Below are positions 19,204 through 30,737 of a stretch of DNA of 64,000 nucleotides, piece after piece (position 1 is the stretch's first letter; each line of letters begins with the position of its first letter). The position numbers and the translations under genes were made by a program. The stretch is from Pictodentalium vernedei (Eukaryota; Mollusca; Scaphopoda; Dentaliida; Dentaliidae). The notes under the pieces are model-generated. The model worked only from the letters and a program-made list of their open reading frames with translations. It had not been told where the DNA came from and ran no database searches. The stretch is taken from the NCBI GenBank assembly GCA_031216915.1, contig CM062294.1:159667455-159731454 (forward strand). The letters are read 5' to 3'.

Positions 19204-19572
19204 CTACGACGGATTTTCACGTACCGTCGCATCCACGACATAGACATTGATGTTGAAATCATTTCCCGTTTGATAGACCCATCGAAACACCACGTCCACG
19301 GTCTCGAACACCAGTTGCTGTTGTTTCTCAACAACCAGATTCAATCTGCGAACCAACGCCTTGGAAACGCCTGGAAAAATCTCCCTTCCATAGAACATAG
19401 CGGAGATGCGGTCTGGATCAAACCCTTCCACGTCCGCCGAGAAAAGTTTTAATAAATCGTCTTGGGATTCGTATATCAAATCCAGATCTGCCTCGCTCAA
19501 CTTCAAAAGCTTCAAAAGCAGGATGCATTTATCGAATTCGTTTGTAAAACCGTCACATTCCACGTCCATCAA
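19204..19572 (-). CDS. Hypothetical protein, 122 aa
   Basis: An open minus-strand frame of 122 codons without stops. It is Leu/Asp/Val-rich: an N-terminal helical half (LLLKLLKLSEADLDLIYESQ), a central GREIFPGVSKALVRR, and a beta-like C-terminal half with VFRWVYQTG. I recognise no family. Codon use (many TCG, CGA and GAT codons read on its strand) resembles the Maverick genes, and it shares the direction of the polymerase block, so it is probably the outermost gene of the element. Being intact while the enzymes have decayed is notable. Confidence 0.45.
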   Translation of the reverse strand: MMDVECDGFTNEFDKCILLLKLLKLSEADLDLIYESQDDLLKLFSADVEGFDPDRISAMFYGREIFPGVSKALVRRLNLVVEKQQQLVFETVDVVFRWVYQTGNDFNINVYVVDATVRENPS

Positions 19573-19663
19573 TCGAATAGGATCGTGAGATTAAATTATA
19601 ATATATAAATAAATACATATAATTATAAATTTTACTACCAAACTTCGGGTATCTTTCGACCCT

Positions 19664-20135
19664 CTTCAATTCGAACGAGGATTTCTTATTATTTTTTTTT
19701 GAGATGCCGCTCTCGGTTTCATGATTATTTTTATTTTATTGCTAAATATCTAAATTTTTATTTTTTGTTTGTTTTGTTTTTTAAATGATAATAATTATTA
19801 ATTGTAAAAAAATCATTTTTTTTTCTTTGTATATATATATATGTAGAAAAAAAACAACTTTTACAGTTTGTTTTCTTTAATGACAAAAAAATCTAAATTC
19901 TTCAATTCGAATGAGGATTTCTTATTTTTTTTTCAGGTGCCGCTCTCGATTTCATGATTATTTTATTTTATTGTGAAAATATCTTAATTTTGTGTTTTTG
20001 TGGGTTTTTCTTTAATTGATAATAAATAATAATTGTAAAAAAAATATTTTTTGTTTTTCTTCTTCTTATATATTTTTGTAGAAAGAAAAATAAAACAATT
20101 TTTTTTTCTTTAATGACAAAACAATCTCATCCATT
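19664..20135. repeat. 236-bp tandem duplication, two copies
   Basis: Copies start at 19664 and 19900 with CTTCAATTCGAAYGAGGATT. They share the segments GCCGCTCTCGRTTTCATGATT and CTTTAATGACAAAA and differ by small indels in A/T runs. On the minus strand each copy includes an ATG followed by codons for Lys, Ser/Pro, Arg and Ala (at 19720-19722 and the equivalent in copy 2), so it may have duplicated the 5' region of a small ORF. It marks the right side of the Maverick. Confidence 0.7.
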
Positions 20136-20279
20136 ATTCGTCTAACAACACATAAATTATACATGCACACACAAATGCACAAACACATTTTTTTCCAATC
20201 GCGATCCTCCTCCTCATCCATTTTTCCCCAATCGGATCGTCGGTTTTTTCTCCCTTCTTCCCCATCGAGTCGAATGACG

Positions 20280-20530
20280 GAAAAAAAACTCCAAAAAACC
20301 TGTGGCGTATCGGGGTTTTCCTGGACCCGGATCGAGGGTCCTTTTCCTGCCACGACACTGCAAAAAAAAAACCCGTGGCGTATCGGGGGTTTTCTGGACT
20401 GGTAGATGTCGACAAGAATTTACCCAGTCCGATGCGTCATGGTATTTGCCGTGAGAAAATCCCAGTTCTGGATCGAGGGTCCTTTCCTGCAACAACACTG
20501 CCTTTTCGGGCCTTTTTGTGATTTTCTCCA
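20280..20530. repeat. Interleaved short direct repeats
   Basis: Two phrases each occur twice. GTGGCGTATCGGGGTTTTC occurs near 20305 and 20375, and GGATCGAGGGTCCTTTCCTGC near 20330 and 20470. They are followed by variants of CACGACACTGC. There is no coding potential beyond short frames. This may be the remnant of a local duplication in host DNA just outside the Maverick. Confidence 0.5.
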
Positions 20531-20844
20531 AAATAAAAAATCCACCCCTATGGGATCTGTTAATCTGTCAAAAAAGGGTCATACCAAAAACCCGTATTTT
20601 TATAAGCTCCTTGGCCCAGAAAGCTCAAATTCGAACATTTTCAGCGAAAAATCCGGGATTTTCCTGGAAAAGTTGAATTATTTTTGGAAAATCCAAAAAT
20701 TTTCCAGAAAAACCCAAAATTTTCCGAAAAATTTGAATTTTTTTCTAAAAAGAGCCCAATTTTGCCAAAAATACCTCAATTTTATCTGGCCCATCATTTT
20801 TGGGACCACACCGATTATGGTGGTCGGGAGTCCGCCTTTGTCCC
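20531..20844. other. A/T-run-rich spacer
   Basis: Runs of AAAATTTTCC-like phrases (20630-20780) form a degenerate simple-sequence region. No gene, RNA or element is recognisable. Confidence 0.4.
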
Positions 20845-22510
20845 CTACTGTATGACGTCGTTCGAATAGAAAGAAATGAAATGATCTGTTAACTGTTTCT
20901 TGAATTCTGCCTTATTTGTTAGTTCACGAATATCCTTTTCTAATTCATTCCATAATTCTGGGAATGCATAGACCGGGAAGTTGTCAAGTGTTTTATTTCT
21001 AGTTCTATGATAACGAATCTGACCGGTCTGGCGCGTGTTTACAAACGTTTCATTATTCACGGTAGAAAAAACATCTACAAAGGATACAGGGAGATTCCCA
21101 TTGCGAAAATCAAACACAAACAAACAAGCGTGCAATTTGTATATATCCTATATTTTAAAAATATTGTCTTTGATGAACAAGGTGTCCACGTGAGCATTAT
21201 ATTTCTTGTTGTTTATGATTCTTATCGACCGCTTCTGTAATTTATAGAGTCGATTGCGTGCCTTCGATGAACCCCATATTTGAACTCCATAAATCAAGTG
21301 ACTTTGTACCAATGCATACTATACGGTTTTCATAGCTTTATGTGACAAAACTGTCTTAATCTTACTGAGAGCATAATTGGCAAGAGCAACTTTCGAACAA
21401 ACTTGTGATAAGTGTGCATTGTAAGAAAGGTTTTCATCAAGATTAACTCCAAGGAGGCGTATTTTTCATTCTCCTGACCGCCGACTTTACTGAGGATTTC
21501 ACTGTTTTTACGGATTTCTTGCTGTGTGGATGTTTTATTTTTTCTTACTTGGGTTAATTAGTATGTATTTTGTTTTTTTAGGATTCAAGGCTAACTGGCT
21601 GGCGGCAGACCAGTCAAATAATTTTCGAAGTTCATCATTGAAGTATAAAGTTAGCGAGTTAATGTCCAAACCAGATTTGCTTACCGATGTGTCGTCTGCG
21701 AATGATAGAAGATTCAATTTCGTGGACTTGTAGATATCATATATATATATAAGAAAAAGAATAGGGCCAAGAATAGGACCCTGTGGGACACCACATGTCA
21801 GTTCAGTTAGGTTGGATTTACTCTCTCCGTAGGAGACATATTGGGTCCTGTTTTGGAGATTTCTATTGAACCAGTCATTTGCCTTGCCTCTTATTCCATA
21901 ATATTCTATTTTTTTAATTAATACATCATAACTTATGGTATCAAAGGCTTTCGAGAGATCAAAACAATGTGGCAAGCGCACTATCTTTGCTATTTTTATT
22001 ATCTTCTGTCACGTATTTTAACAGCTGCATAATCGGATGCAAACTACTATGTCATTTCCTGAACCCATATTGATGTTGATAATGAATATCGAATTTACAA
22101 GGGAATTTTACAAGACTTATTGACATTAGTTTTTCTAGGATTTTTGAAATTACAGGGAGGATACTGATAGGCCTGTAGGTTGTAAATTTGTTTTCGTCAC
22201 CCGATTTGAAAACTGGTATAACCTTGGCGATTTTCATCCTGTCAGGACCTTTTCCCTGACTGAATGAGTTGTTCATAATATGGGCGAGTGGGGTGGCTTC
22301 TTGGGTTATTTAATGTTTAAGGATGTTAGAGTTGATATTTTCACAGTCTTGACTTGGTTTTGTTCTCGTATCGCTTACTACCCTACAAATGTCAAATGGT
22401 GATATTGGAGTTATGAATAACATACTATGATATAAATCATTCAAAAACTCAACAAATGACTTACGACTTTTAGATATTAGTTTAGATGTTTTGTTTCCTA
22501 TGTTTGCGAA
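20845..22510 (-). pseudogene. Non-LTR retrotransposon RT fragment (Jockey/CR1-like)
   Basis: Minus-strand segments in order encode the RT N-terminal side (NSFSQGKGPDRMKIAKVIP with a YRPIS motif, 22052-22276), the palm with DLSKAFDTI, GVPQG and the catalytic FADD (21535-21981), and a C-terminal region with a typical WNEL...FKKQL ending (20845-21135). Upstream coding sense reaches about 22510. Frameshifts and stops separate the pieces, and no endonuclease domain is attached. The family guess (Jockey/CR1/L2 clade) rests on the palm and C-terminal pattern. It is a dead, 5'-truncated copy in host DNA. Confidence 0.8.
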
Positions 22511-23680
22511 AAAAGTAATATGACAATACGCAAGGCGTAAGAAGGAACCCCAAAGTAACCAACATATTTAAATAGTTCATTCCGCAACCTTTACTCCAAA
22601 AACATTTTATGCAATCGAATTCCTGCAATTGTGTAATTTCAGCCAAACATGAATATGTATCACAGTACTAAATAATTTCCCATAGGCGACCATTATAACG
22701 TTCATGCGAAAAGAATATGGTCGCATCATTTTAAATTGAGCATTCAAAAATCTTTTGTCAAGTATAGCCCTTCAGACAACCCTTTGTCATGCAACAAATA
22801 AGAGTTAAAAACTAACAGAAAGGGTAGTGCAGGTCACATGTACATATATCTCAGGGAATTCAAAACACTCCAATAGTCAAACAAATTTTTAGGTTTTAAA
22901 AGTCCTCAAATCACCCTCTTTATTCATCTGGAACATTCAACAGTAAAGCAAGATGTCAGCAGAATTCTTCAAATGTTTATTGAAACAATACTTTCCCATT
23001 ACATAATTTCCGAGGGCAACTTATCGAGGCAGGTAAATCTAATTAAAATATTTACAACAGTTATACCTATGAGCAAACCCATCCCTACCAAAGATACATT
23101 TACCTCTTTCATGTGATGAAAGACTCATTTCTGCAATAGAATTCTACTTTTGGCTTGTGCCAAGTCAAAAGCATGGGGAATTTGTTCTTTTGAAGAGAAC
23201 TGTGCACTTTGTGTCAAATGGGCTTAAAAACTGGTATTGCCTACGACAGAATTCCTACTCTGTTACGTAATGAGTAATTTGGAAGGGATAAGAATTCACA
23301 GCTTTCTTTGAAAACTACCCAAATCCCAAAACAGAACTAAAATCTGCATCACCACACAAAACCTTTTTACAAAATCTGTTTTAATTAACCATACGGCAAG
23401 ATAAATAGTGTCCCACCCCATGCAACATTTAACATTATGTCAATTTTGTTTCAAAATTGGGGTTGTGCAGGGTTTATAATTCCTCAAATTTTGGTGAATC
23501 CATTTGGATTCTTGCGAAAATCGTTGCGATAATTCAGACCTGCTATGGGCCATGAACCCATGAGGCCAGTATGGTTAAACCCCTGTAGTATACAGATAAT
23601 ACATGTTAACCCTTTACCCATTACAGCTTTTTAGTTTTTAAAACACCAACTACCGGTACTCATTTAAAAAAAACACAAAA
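22511..23680. other. Intergenic DNA, nothing recognised
   Basis: AT-rich (about 65% by eye) apparently unique sequence without long frames, terminal repeats or RNA-like segments. Confidence 0.4.
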
Positions 23681-23760
23681 CAAAAGCACCCCCCAGGGGC
23701 CTTAATCGCTCACCTGAGAAAGTGGTTCAGAGAAGTATTTTGGGATTTTGGATGAGCTAG
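23681..23760 (+). repeat. Left-terminus fragment of the modular element family
   Basis: The phrase CCCAGGGGCCTTAATCGCTCACCTGAG matches the left end seen at 30001 and 32465 (ACAAGAGGCCCC... CTCACC). The following sequence diverges, so this is a solo, truncated end. Confidence 0.45.
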
Positions 23761-24049
23761 TCTCGATATGCCGGCAGCCAACAATTAATTAGCAGTCAGT
23801 CAGGGTAAAGATTGAGTTATAGTCAATATCAATAATGATGTAAAACTCTGGTGTGAAATTCGTTTCGCAGTTTCGCTGATCACTGGTCGTGATTGAACCC
23901 TCATCAACTGTAACAACAAGAGAACATTTCAAATAATATATGTTGTACTTCAACAGTTTGGAAAATAAAAATCACAGTAATGATATGTATATGGCCTCTT
24001 TGTTGATATCTCCATCATTTGAATCTGTCTTACTCTCAGAATTATCAAA

Positions 24050-24313
24050 ATGGCAAATGCACAAGACGCCTGGGATGAGGCGCTTGTGCAAGAAGATCGT
24101 CCAGTTGACCCACGTATAACAAAGTTTACAGATAATGTTACCATGTATTGGATAGTATTGGCCCCCCATCCAAACATATTTAGCTCGATCCAATTTATCA
24201 TAGAGGAGCAGGCATATCCAAATGTTCGGGCCAGGGCCACTGAGAAAACTACATTTCCTGTGGTTCATTGTAATATGTTCTGCTTTTCACAATATTTTGA
24301 ATTGTTTTCCTAA
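24050..24313 (+). CDS. Hypothetical ORF, 87 codons, possible exon
   Basis: An open frame from ATG 24050 has a balanced composition in its first ~65 codons (MANAQDAWDEALVQEDRP, then FTDNVTMYWIVLAP), unlike the surrounding low-complexity frames. I do not recognise the protein. The tail after about 24245 looks non-coding. No promoter or clear splice donor could be assigned, so it may be a remnant or a chance ORF. Confidence 0.2.
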   Translation: MANAQDAWDEALVQEDRPVDPRITKFTDNVTMYWIVLAPHPNIFSSIQFIIEEQAYPNVRARATEKTTFPVVHCNMFCFSQYFELFS

Positions 24314-25290
24314 TTATTGCATTGCATTACTGTATTATGTTACTTTATTTAAAAAATAAGAATATCTGTATGCGAAAAATATGTGATAAATAGTTTTGTA
24401 TATATTGTATGATGCATGCAAAAAATATGTGAAAAATATTGGTAAATATATTGTATGGTGTATGCGAAATGAGATAATAACTAGAGTGATGTCACGCATG
24501 CAGCCCTACTGTCCCAGCAATGGCAATGCTTAGACACAAAATAGTCGGAGTCATTGTTTGATTACCTATCGAATCTGCCATATCTGCACTCGTGATATAC
24601 AAAATTTGCTATTCAAATTTTATTTTTTCATTTCTCTACTCCAAAACATACCTCATGACCTATTAATGGAACAAGCTTGATAAGCTTCTAATAAGGACTA
24701 ACAAGCCATGGTTAGAACAGTGCCGCCGAGAGAAAATACAGGCCCCGGGGGGATCAATTAGATGTTACCTCATGGGCCCCCTTGTTTCGAACCCAACTTA
24801 CCAAGGACTCATGAAAATATTCACCCCTCCCCCGACGGATGTCTATGATGACTCAATTGCCTCTCAAAGACTAGATTGGGTTACAGTAAGTTATGTATGT
24901 CCTGTTCTCAAAACTGACCAGGAATATCGAAGCGGGACGTCTATATAACCGAATTACAGAATAGCATATTGTGGGCGGATCGACCCACGATATATCTAAT
25001 AACTTGGACAGTTCTTGAAAGGAATATATGCTTACTAGTGAATTTGGGGCCCGCGGCCCGCCTGTCCATTCACACACACTGGGCATTGAAAAAAGCTCGC
25101 AAACTAGCTGTCTCGGGCGGCGCGGCTTCGTCCTCGCGGGCCCCGCGGACCCCGGGGTTATTACCCCGGCTTTCCCCCTCCTGACGGCCCCGGGTTAGAA
25201 GTAAAAAATGAAAAAATCTGATGTTTCAGAAAAATAGTTTGTACTGTTGGCTTCAGCTTGTGTTAGGTAAAGGATTAAAGATTTAGTACA
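24314..25290. other. Intergenic DNA with one GC-rich patch
   Basis: No gene. A patch of strongly elevated GC lies at about 25045-25195 (CCCGCGG and GGGCGGCGCGG phrases) inside AT-rich sequence. A short direct repeat, GAAAAATATGTGA/AAAAATATGTGAAAA, lies near 24380-24430. Confidence 0.4.
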
Positions 25291-25690
25291 TAAAGCAATG
25301 TTGGGCTATAGGAGTAAATTTTCTATTTTACATGTAATAACTCCCAATCCTTCAATATTAATTTTGTGTGTGTGTTGGGGGGGGGGGGGGGGGGGGGCTG
25401 TTATAGTAGTCAGTTTTAGTTTCTTTGCATTTATTTATTTGCATAAAAGGGTTATGAAGGGGGGGGGGGGGGGAGGTGGGGGCTTGTCAAAACTTTATAG
25501 GAAAAAATTTGGTTGGTGTGTTTGTGTTATAGTAGTCAATTTTGGTTTGTTTGCATTTATTAACTCCAAATCCTTCAAAATATTTGGTATGCAATGGTGG
25601 TGTGTTATGAACGACCACCGGAGGGGGGGGGGGGGGGTGGGTGTCTGGGTTTTTATAACCCAAAACTTTATAGGCAAAACTGTAAAAATG
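25290..25690. repeat. Duplicated segment with three long poly-G tracts
   Basis: G tracts at about 25378-25397, 25460-25473 and 25622-25637. Around the first two, the phrases TATAGTAGTCARTTTTRGTTT and TTTGCATTTATT recur, so about 170 bp has been duplicated with the tracts. Frames reading through them give spurious Gly-rich peptides. Confidence 0.6.
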
Positions 25691-25706
25691 CATTTTTGAC
25701 GAAAGA

Positions 25707-27588
25707 AAACAAACGTGAGTCACTGGGCATGAAGCGTTCATCTTGAACAGAACACAATATAAACAGAGTCCAAGTATAAATCTACAATTAGCAATCCATT
25801 TCCATACGATACACTGTCAATCATTGAGTCCCTCAGGAGTGACAAAATAATTCGGGTCTCATGCCTTTTCTCCATTTGATCATAATGTAAAATGTAGAGC
25901 TCCCTTATGAAGCCCCTTGATACAACCTATGATGATTAAGCTTAGTTACACACCTCTAGAGGGTACTGAATACAAAATTTTTAATTCTTCAGCAACATGG
26001 CCACTTCCGGCTTCCATGGGAAGCCCAAATGTATATTAACCCAGGCTGATTTGAACACAGCTGAATCTGACTTCCCCAGAGATGTTGTGAACCAAATATG
26101 ACAGCATTCTGACTGTTGGATCTGAAGAAGAGAAATTTTAAAGAAATTTCTTCATATTGCACTAAGTTAAACTTTGGGCTACCATAGCGAGCCCAAATAT
26201 TAACCTATGGATCCGATTTGAATCTGGCCCCCTAGAGATGTTGTATACCAAATATGAAAGCATTTTGACTAGGGGATCTGAGGAAGAAGTTTTTTGAAGA
26301 AATTCCCTCATATTGTATTAAGTTAAATTTCAGGTTCCCATATGGAGCCCAAATATTAACCCAGAAAATTGAATTGAACAAACTTGAATCTGACCCCCCA
26401 GAGATGTTGTATACCAAATATGAAAGCATTCCGACTGGTGGATCTGAAGAAGAAGATTTTTAAAGAATATCTGGGCTACCATAGCGAGCCCAATTATATA
26501 CCTAGGTATCTGATTTGAACAAACGTGAATATGACCCATCTAGAGATGTTGCATACCAAATATGATAGCATTCTGACTGGTGGATCTGAAGAATATGACT
26601 TTTTAAAATTATTCCCCATATTGAACAAAGTTAAAATTTGGGCTTCCGTAGGAAGCCCAAATATTAACCTAGGGACTTGGTTTGAACAATCTTGAATCTG
26701 ACCCTCATCACAATGATGTATACCAAACATTAAAATATTCTCACTGGTGGTTCTGAAGAAGAAGATTTTTAAAGAATATTCCCATTATTACCCTATGTTA
26801 AAAATTTGGGCCTATTGAGCCCAAATATGAACCAATAGGCTTTATTTTAACAAACTTGTATCTGACCCCCTATGAATGCTGTATACCGAATATCAAGAGA
26901 TTCTGATGATTGGTTCTGGAAAAAGATTTTGAAAATTTTTTGCAAATATGCTGTCTCAGCATTTTTTCGATGCCCATTACAGAACACCCTAACATTACCG
27001 ATGGCAATTTTTTTTCCCATTCAATTCTACTGGTCCTAAGGATACTTCATACCAAATAACAGCTCTTTGTTCCGGATGCATTGGGAAATATGGGCGTTTG
27101 AAAATATTTCTATTTTTAGCTCCCAGGGATCCCATAGGGATGTGGAAATTTTTTTTTTTTTTGCATGAGTCAAGTACTTATGACCCAATAATACCAAATA
27201 CCAAATTTGGTTCAAACTGGACCATCGCTTCAGAATATAGACATTTTGGGCGGGGCCAAAAATCTTACCCCTCCCATTACAAAGCCAAATATTGCTTCAT
27301 GAACTTTGTTTGAACAAAGTTGATTCTACACCTCAAAAGGAAGATTTTAAAAATATTTTGGAGCATTTTTCCCCACTCCCTCCCTATGGGGTTGGGCATG
27401 TTGAGTTGAACAAAAATGCAATGCCCCTTTGGGCCCATCACACACACACACTTTCACTTGAATTGGCCCAGTGGCTTTGGAGGAGAAGACCAAAACATGG
27501 TGTTCATGGACGAGGGACGCCGAATGGACAATGGATGGAGAGTGATGAGATTAGCTCAGCTTGACTTGGTCAAGATGAGCTAAAAACG
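25707..27588 (+). mobile_element. Modular element family A, copy 1 (monomer array with hairpin end)
   Basis: The left arm (25707-25990) matches 32465-32770. The centre (about 25990-26990) is about six tandem monomers of ~150-180 bp, each beginning with a small hairpin GGGCTTCCATAGGAAGCCC and containing a GTTGTATACCAAATATGAAAGC-type block. The right arm (about 26990-27588) matches 34580-35290, holds an ACGG-rich stretch, and ends in the hairpin AGCTCAGCTTGACTTGGTCAAGATGAGCT followed by AAAAA. There is no coding capacity. This matches the architecture of bivalve pearl/Helitron-associated elements carrying satellite monomers; the superfamily is not proven. Confidence 0.65.
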
Positions 27589-27594
27589 TTCCGC

Positions 27595-27858
27595 ATGTAG
27601 TGACAGTAAATTGTTCAAAATTCATATTGAAGTGATGCCTAAGACTGGGCGGGGCCTGGGCAGGGCAATAATTCAATGGATAATTGTGGTCTTCAAACTT
27701 GACCTAGAGTGATGTACTGAAATTAACTGAAATCCGTTGACTTTTGTTTAAGTTATGGCATAAAGAAAGTTTGGACAGATGGAGGGACTGACGGTTGGAC
27801 TGACAGACAGACGGCGCGAGCTCTATGCTATATCCCTCTCTTGTGGGAGGGGATAAAA
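27595..27858 (+). repeat. Right-end fragment of a related element
   Basis: Contains GACAGATGGAGGGACTGACGG..GACAGACAGACGGCG and ends with a small hairpin (ATATCCCTCTCTTGTGGGAGGGGATA) followed by AAAA. It has the same design as the other family ends: ACGG-type tail, then hairpin, then A run, but different sequence. Confidence 0.45.
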
Positions 27859-28165
27859 AGAAACAAAGTATATGGTAGAATATGGTAGAAGCCTAATTTG
27901 AAATTTAGGGAAGTTCAAAAAGTGATCTTAAAAAGGTTAAATTAATGCCAATATTATTTGAAAACACTGTGTACAGCATCATTAGACCTTGCCCGAAATG
28001 AAAAAAAAGAAATGATGTTGTAATAGAGTGTTTGGAGAATGAAAGGTAGAACCTTGAAAAGTAGAACTTTAATCTAAAACTTTTAGCAGAGAATACTAAG
28101 TAAAACTGATTGGCAAAAAAGGGTTAAATATTTCCTAAAACCGATAAAAGAAATCATTGATGTAA

Positions 28166-28572
28166 ATGGAATCATTCAGTTGTATTGACATTGCAAGAAT
28201 GATTCGAACACACTTGAATCTGCCCCCCCCCCTCCCTCTCCCCTCCCCTAGCGATGCTGTATACCAAGTATCAAAATACATGTATTCTTATATATGGTTC
28301 TGGGGATTTTTTTTTAATTTTGGAAAACAATTTATGGGTGCTATCAGAGACATGCCCCTTTTGGGGGACCCCTGTGTGGCAACTTTATTTGAACAAACTG
28401 GAATTCAGATATGATGAGAAACAGGAATATCAAATTTGGTTCAATTCGGCCCAGTTGTTTATGAGGAGTGGTTGATAAGGTAAAGTTCACACCAGACAGA
28501 TGGACGGATGGTCGACAGACAGAAAGTCAACAGCGCCCCCTGACTTTCAGGCAGGTTATCTAAAAATAAACA
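28166..28572 (+). repeat. Diverged copy of family A right half
   Basis: Shows ATGCTGTATACCAAGTATCAAAA, TTGAACAAACTGGAATT, a CAGATGGACGGATGG tail and a terminal CTGACTTTCAGGCAGGTTATCTAAAAA, parallel to copies at 27000-27588 and 34500-35290. Truncated at the left. A C-rich tract lies at 28206-28240. Confidence 0.5.
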
Positions 28573-29410
28573 ATATTCATCAAGCTTAATAATTATGGAT
28601 GTTATTGGAACCGGTTCCAATGACAGCCATATTTGTACAAATTTTATTGCCAGTGTCACAATAATTCAGGTCATGTTAGTGTTGTATTGGTTAATTGGCT
28701 GCCTTTGTGTTAGGTAAAGGGTTAAACTGACTCAGTTCTTTTCATGTGAATCCTAGCAACATTGTTGCGAGAATCTACATGGTTTCTCACTGGTTTTGTT
28801 GCACGGATCTCAACGTGAATCGATTCTCAGATTCTCGTCAAAATATAACTCCTGGCTGAGGCAATATAATTCACCAATATGAATAGAAAGTGCCATTTTA
28901 TCTCAACAAATGTCAAATATTCTTTCACCTAGTGATGCAGATGGGGTGAAATATAGCCCTGGATGTGCCCCCCACCCCCCGACAGCCCTCAGTATGCTTT
29001 TCCCCATAAAAAACTATCTTAATTTATAAATAAATTGATGTTGACGCATATTGAATTTCCTATTGTTATTTAATCACATTCTGGCTTCTGAAGACATTTC
29101 ACATTGTGTTTGATGAATATTTTGCAATCTTTGTAAGAAAAAGCCTCAGTTTTCTCAGTTAAGGCACCTCGAGTCATAAAACAGTGATTTTTTCCAACAG
29201 AATGACCAGTACCTGCTACTGTAGTGTCTCATGACACTGTTAAAATTCCAAAAATCATCAAATATTGATTCTGTAGTGCTGTGCTTGTGCTGCAAATATC
29301 CACAAGTGCACTTTCACCTCTTTGGTTTTAATCCCCACAGGCACATATTCTGTCAAAATGAGTGAAATTGTAGAAAATATGTTCCCAAACAGGACAAATC
29401 AGTTACAGTA
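28573..29410. other. Intergenic DNA, nothing recognised
   Basis: No long frames, RNA-like elements or terminal repeats beyond a short C run near 28970-28980. Confidence 0.35.
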
Positions 29411-29530
29411 CAGTCGCTATGGAGGGGTTGTAATACACGCGTGGGCAGTGATGTCAACTCGTGCGTTTTCAAGGCAATAAAAATCACCATCCACAATATT
29501 TTAATTAATGAAGCACCGGGTTGTACCTGG
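29411..29530 (+). repeat. Dispersed repeat, copy at 29.4 kb
   Basis: About 110 bp including GGGCARTGATGTC, AATAAAAATCA and TTTTAATTRATGAAGCACCGG is repeated in direct orientation at 35908-36017. Both copies end at the same GCACCGG phrase. Class unknown. Confidence 0.5.
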
Positions 29531-30737
29531 TGCTGCATTATTTATCTTTTTGATGATTATCCTATAGTGTTTGGCATCAAATATTATTGTATCCATGGAA
29601 CTATTGCCCATCCATGGAAAGTGAGCAGTACAGAGTAGCTGTACTGTATTTGTTTCAAGTATATGATACTCTTTGATGTTTAATATATTTGTGACGGACT
29701 GGGTCCAAAGTACTCGGTACTCGTAGTACTCGAGTACCACTTTTTTGACAAAGTACTCAATACTCGCCCCAGCCCTGATTTGTGCATGTGTGGGGGAAGG
29801 TTGGAATTGGAGGTTGAAAGATAGCTGCAAATTATTTAAAAATTGTCGAGCTAGGTAAGTGAACAGCAAAGAAACATTTCATCTGAAGGACAGACAGAAA
29901 GACATGCAGTAACACATTTTGGAAGCCTACATAAAAGTAGTGACTAACTTACAATGAAACATATAGAGAGAAGAGCCAGGGCAATGTTGTCAAACAGTAA
30001 ACAAGAGGCCCCAGGGGGCCTGAGGGCATTCACCTGACATGGTAGCCTAAATATAAACCCAGGAAATGTTTTTGAACAAGGTGCATCTGCCCCTCATAAG
30101 GAAAGCTAAAACAAAATATCCAAAGATTCTGACCGGTGGATCTAAAAAAAAAAGAAGATTTTTAAAGAATATTCCTCATATTGAACTAAGTTATAATTCG
30201 GGCTCCAACCAAATATGAACCCATGGACTTGGCTTAAACAAACTTGACTCTCATCACCCCCCCCCCCCCCCCCCCCCCATCACAAGGATGCTGCATATGG
30301 TACAAAATATCAAAACATTGTGACTGCTGGATCTGAAGAAGATGATTTTTAAAGAAAATTCCTCATTTTGAACTAAATTATATTTCAGACTCCACAATGA
30401 GCCCAAATATGAACCCAGAGACTTGGCATAAGGAAACTTGAATCTCAGCCCCTAAGGATGCTGCATACCAAATATCAAAACATTCCGACTGCTGGATCTG
30501 AAGAAGATTTTTAAAGAAAATTCCTCATTTTGAACGAAGTTAAAATTCGGGTTCCCAGAGTAAGTCTGGGTTTCGCAAATATATTTTTTGCTGGACCCAT
30601 TTAGTTTTTGCGGGATGTATTTCCAACATGTCTTAATCACATGAATTATGCTCATTTATCTTCAAATACATAGATTGTTAGACTGATCAACCACCACATC
30701 AAAGGCTATTGCAGTAATCATGTTTATAGAAATTAAT

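Larger units (their letters stand above)
1081..20135. mobile_element. Degraded Maverick/Polinton (adintovirus-like) element
   Basis: The interval holds a coherent Maverick gene set: packaging ATPase, major and probable minor capsid proteins, adenain-like protease, retroviral-type integrase, protein-primed type DNA polymerase B, PLA2 protein and accessory ORFs. Genes are separated by very AT-rich spacers full of A and T runs. The left block is transcribed rightward, the right block leftward, converging near 12.35 kb. Boundaries are approximate: I could not find terminal inverted repeats or a 6-bp target duplication, so the limits are set by the outermost probable genes and the 236-bp tandem duplication at the right. 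Most ORFs have stops or frameshifts, so this is an old endogenous copy, or a copy with uncorrected sequencing indels. A Penelope-like element interrupts it at 8026-10472. Confidence 0.85.

Noticed and set aside
1081-20135. Maverick terminal inverted repeats and 6-bp TSD
   Set aside because: Comparison by eye of both flanks found no long inverted match; the only inverted repeat (18343-19193) is internal.
25707-27588. Firm Helitron call for family A
   Set aside because: A terminal hairpin is present, but 5'-TC and CTRR-3' ends could not be shown from these copies.
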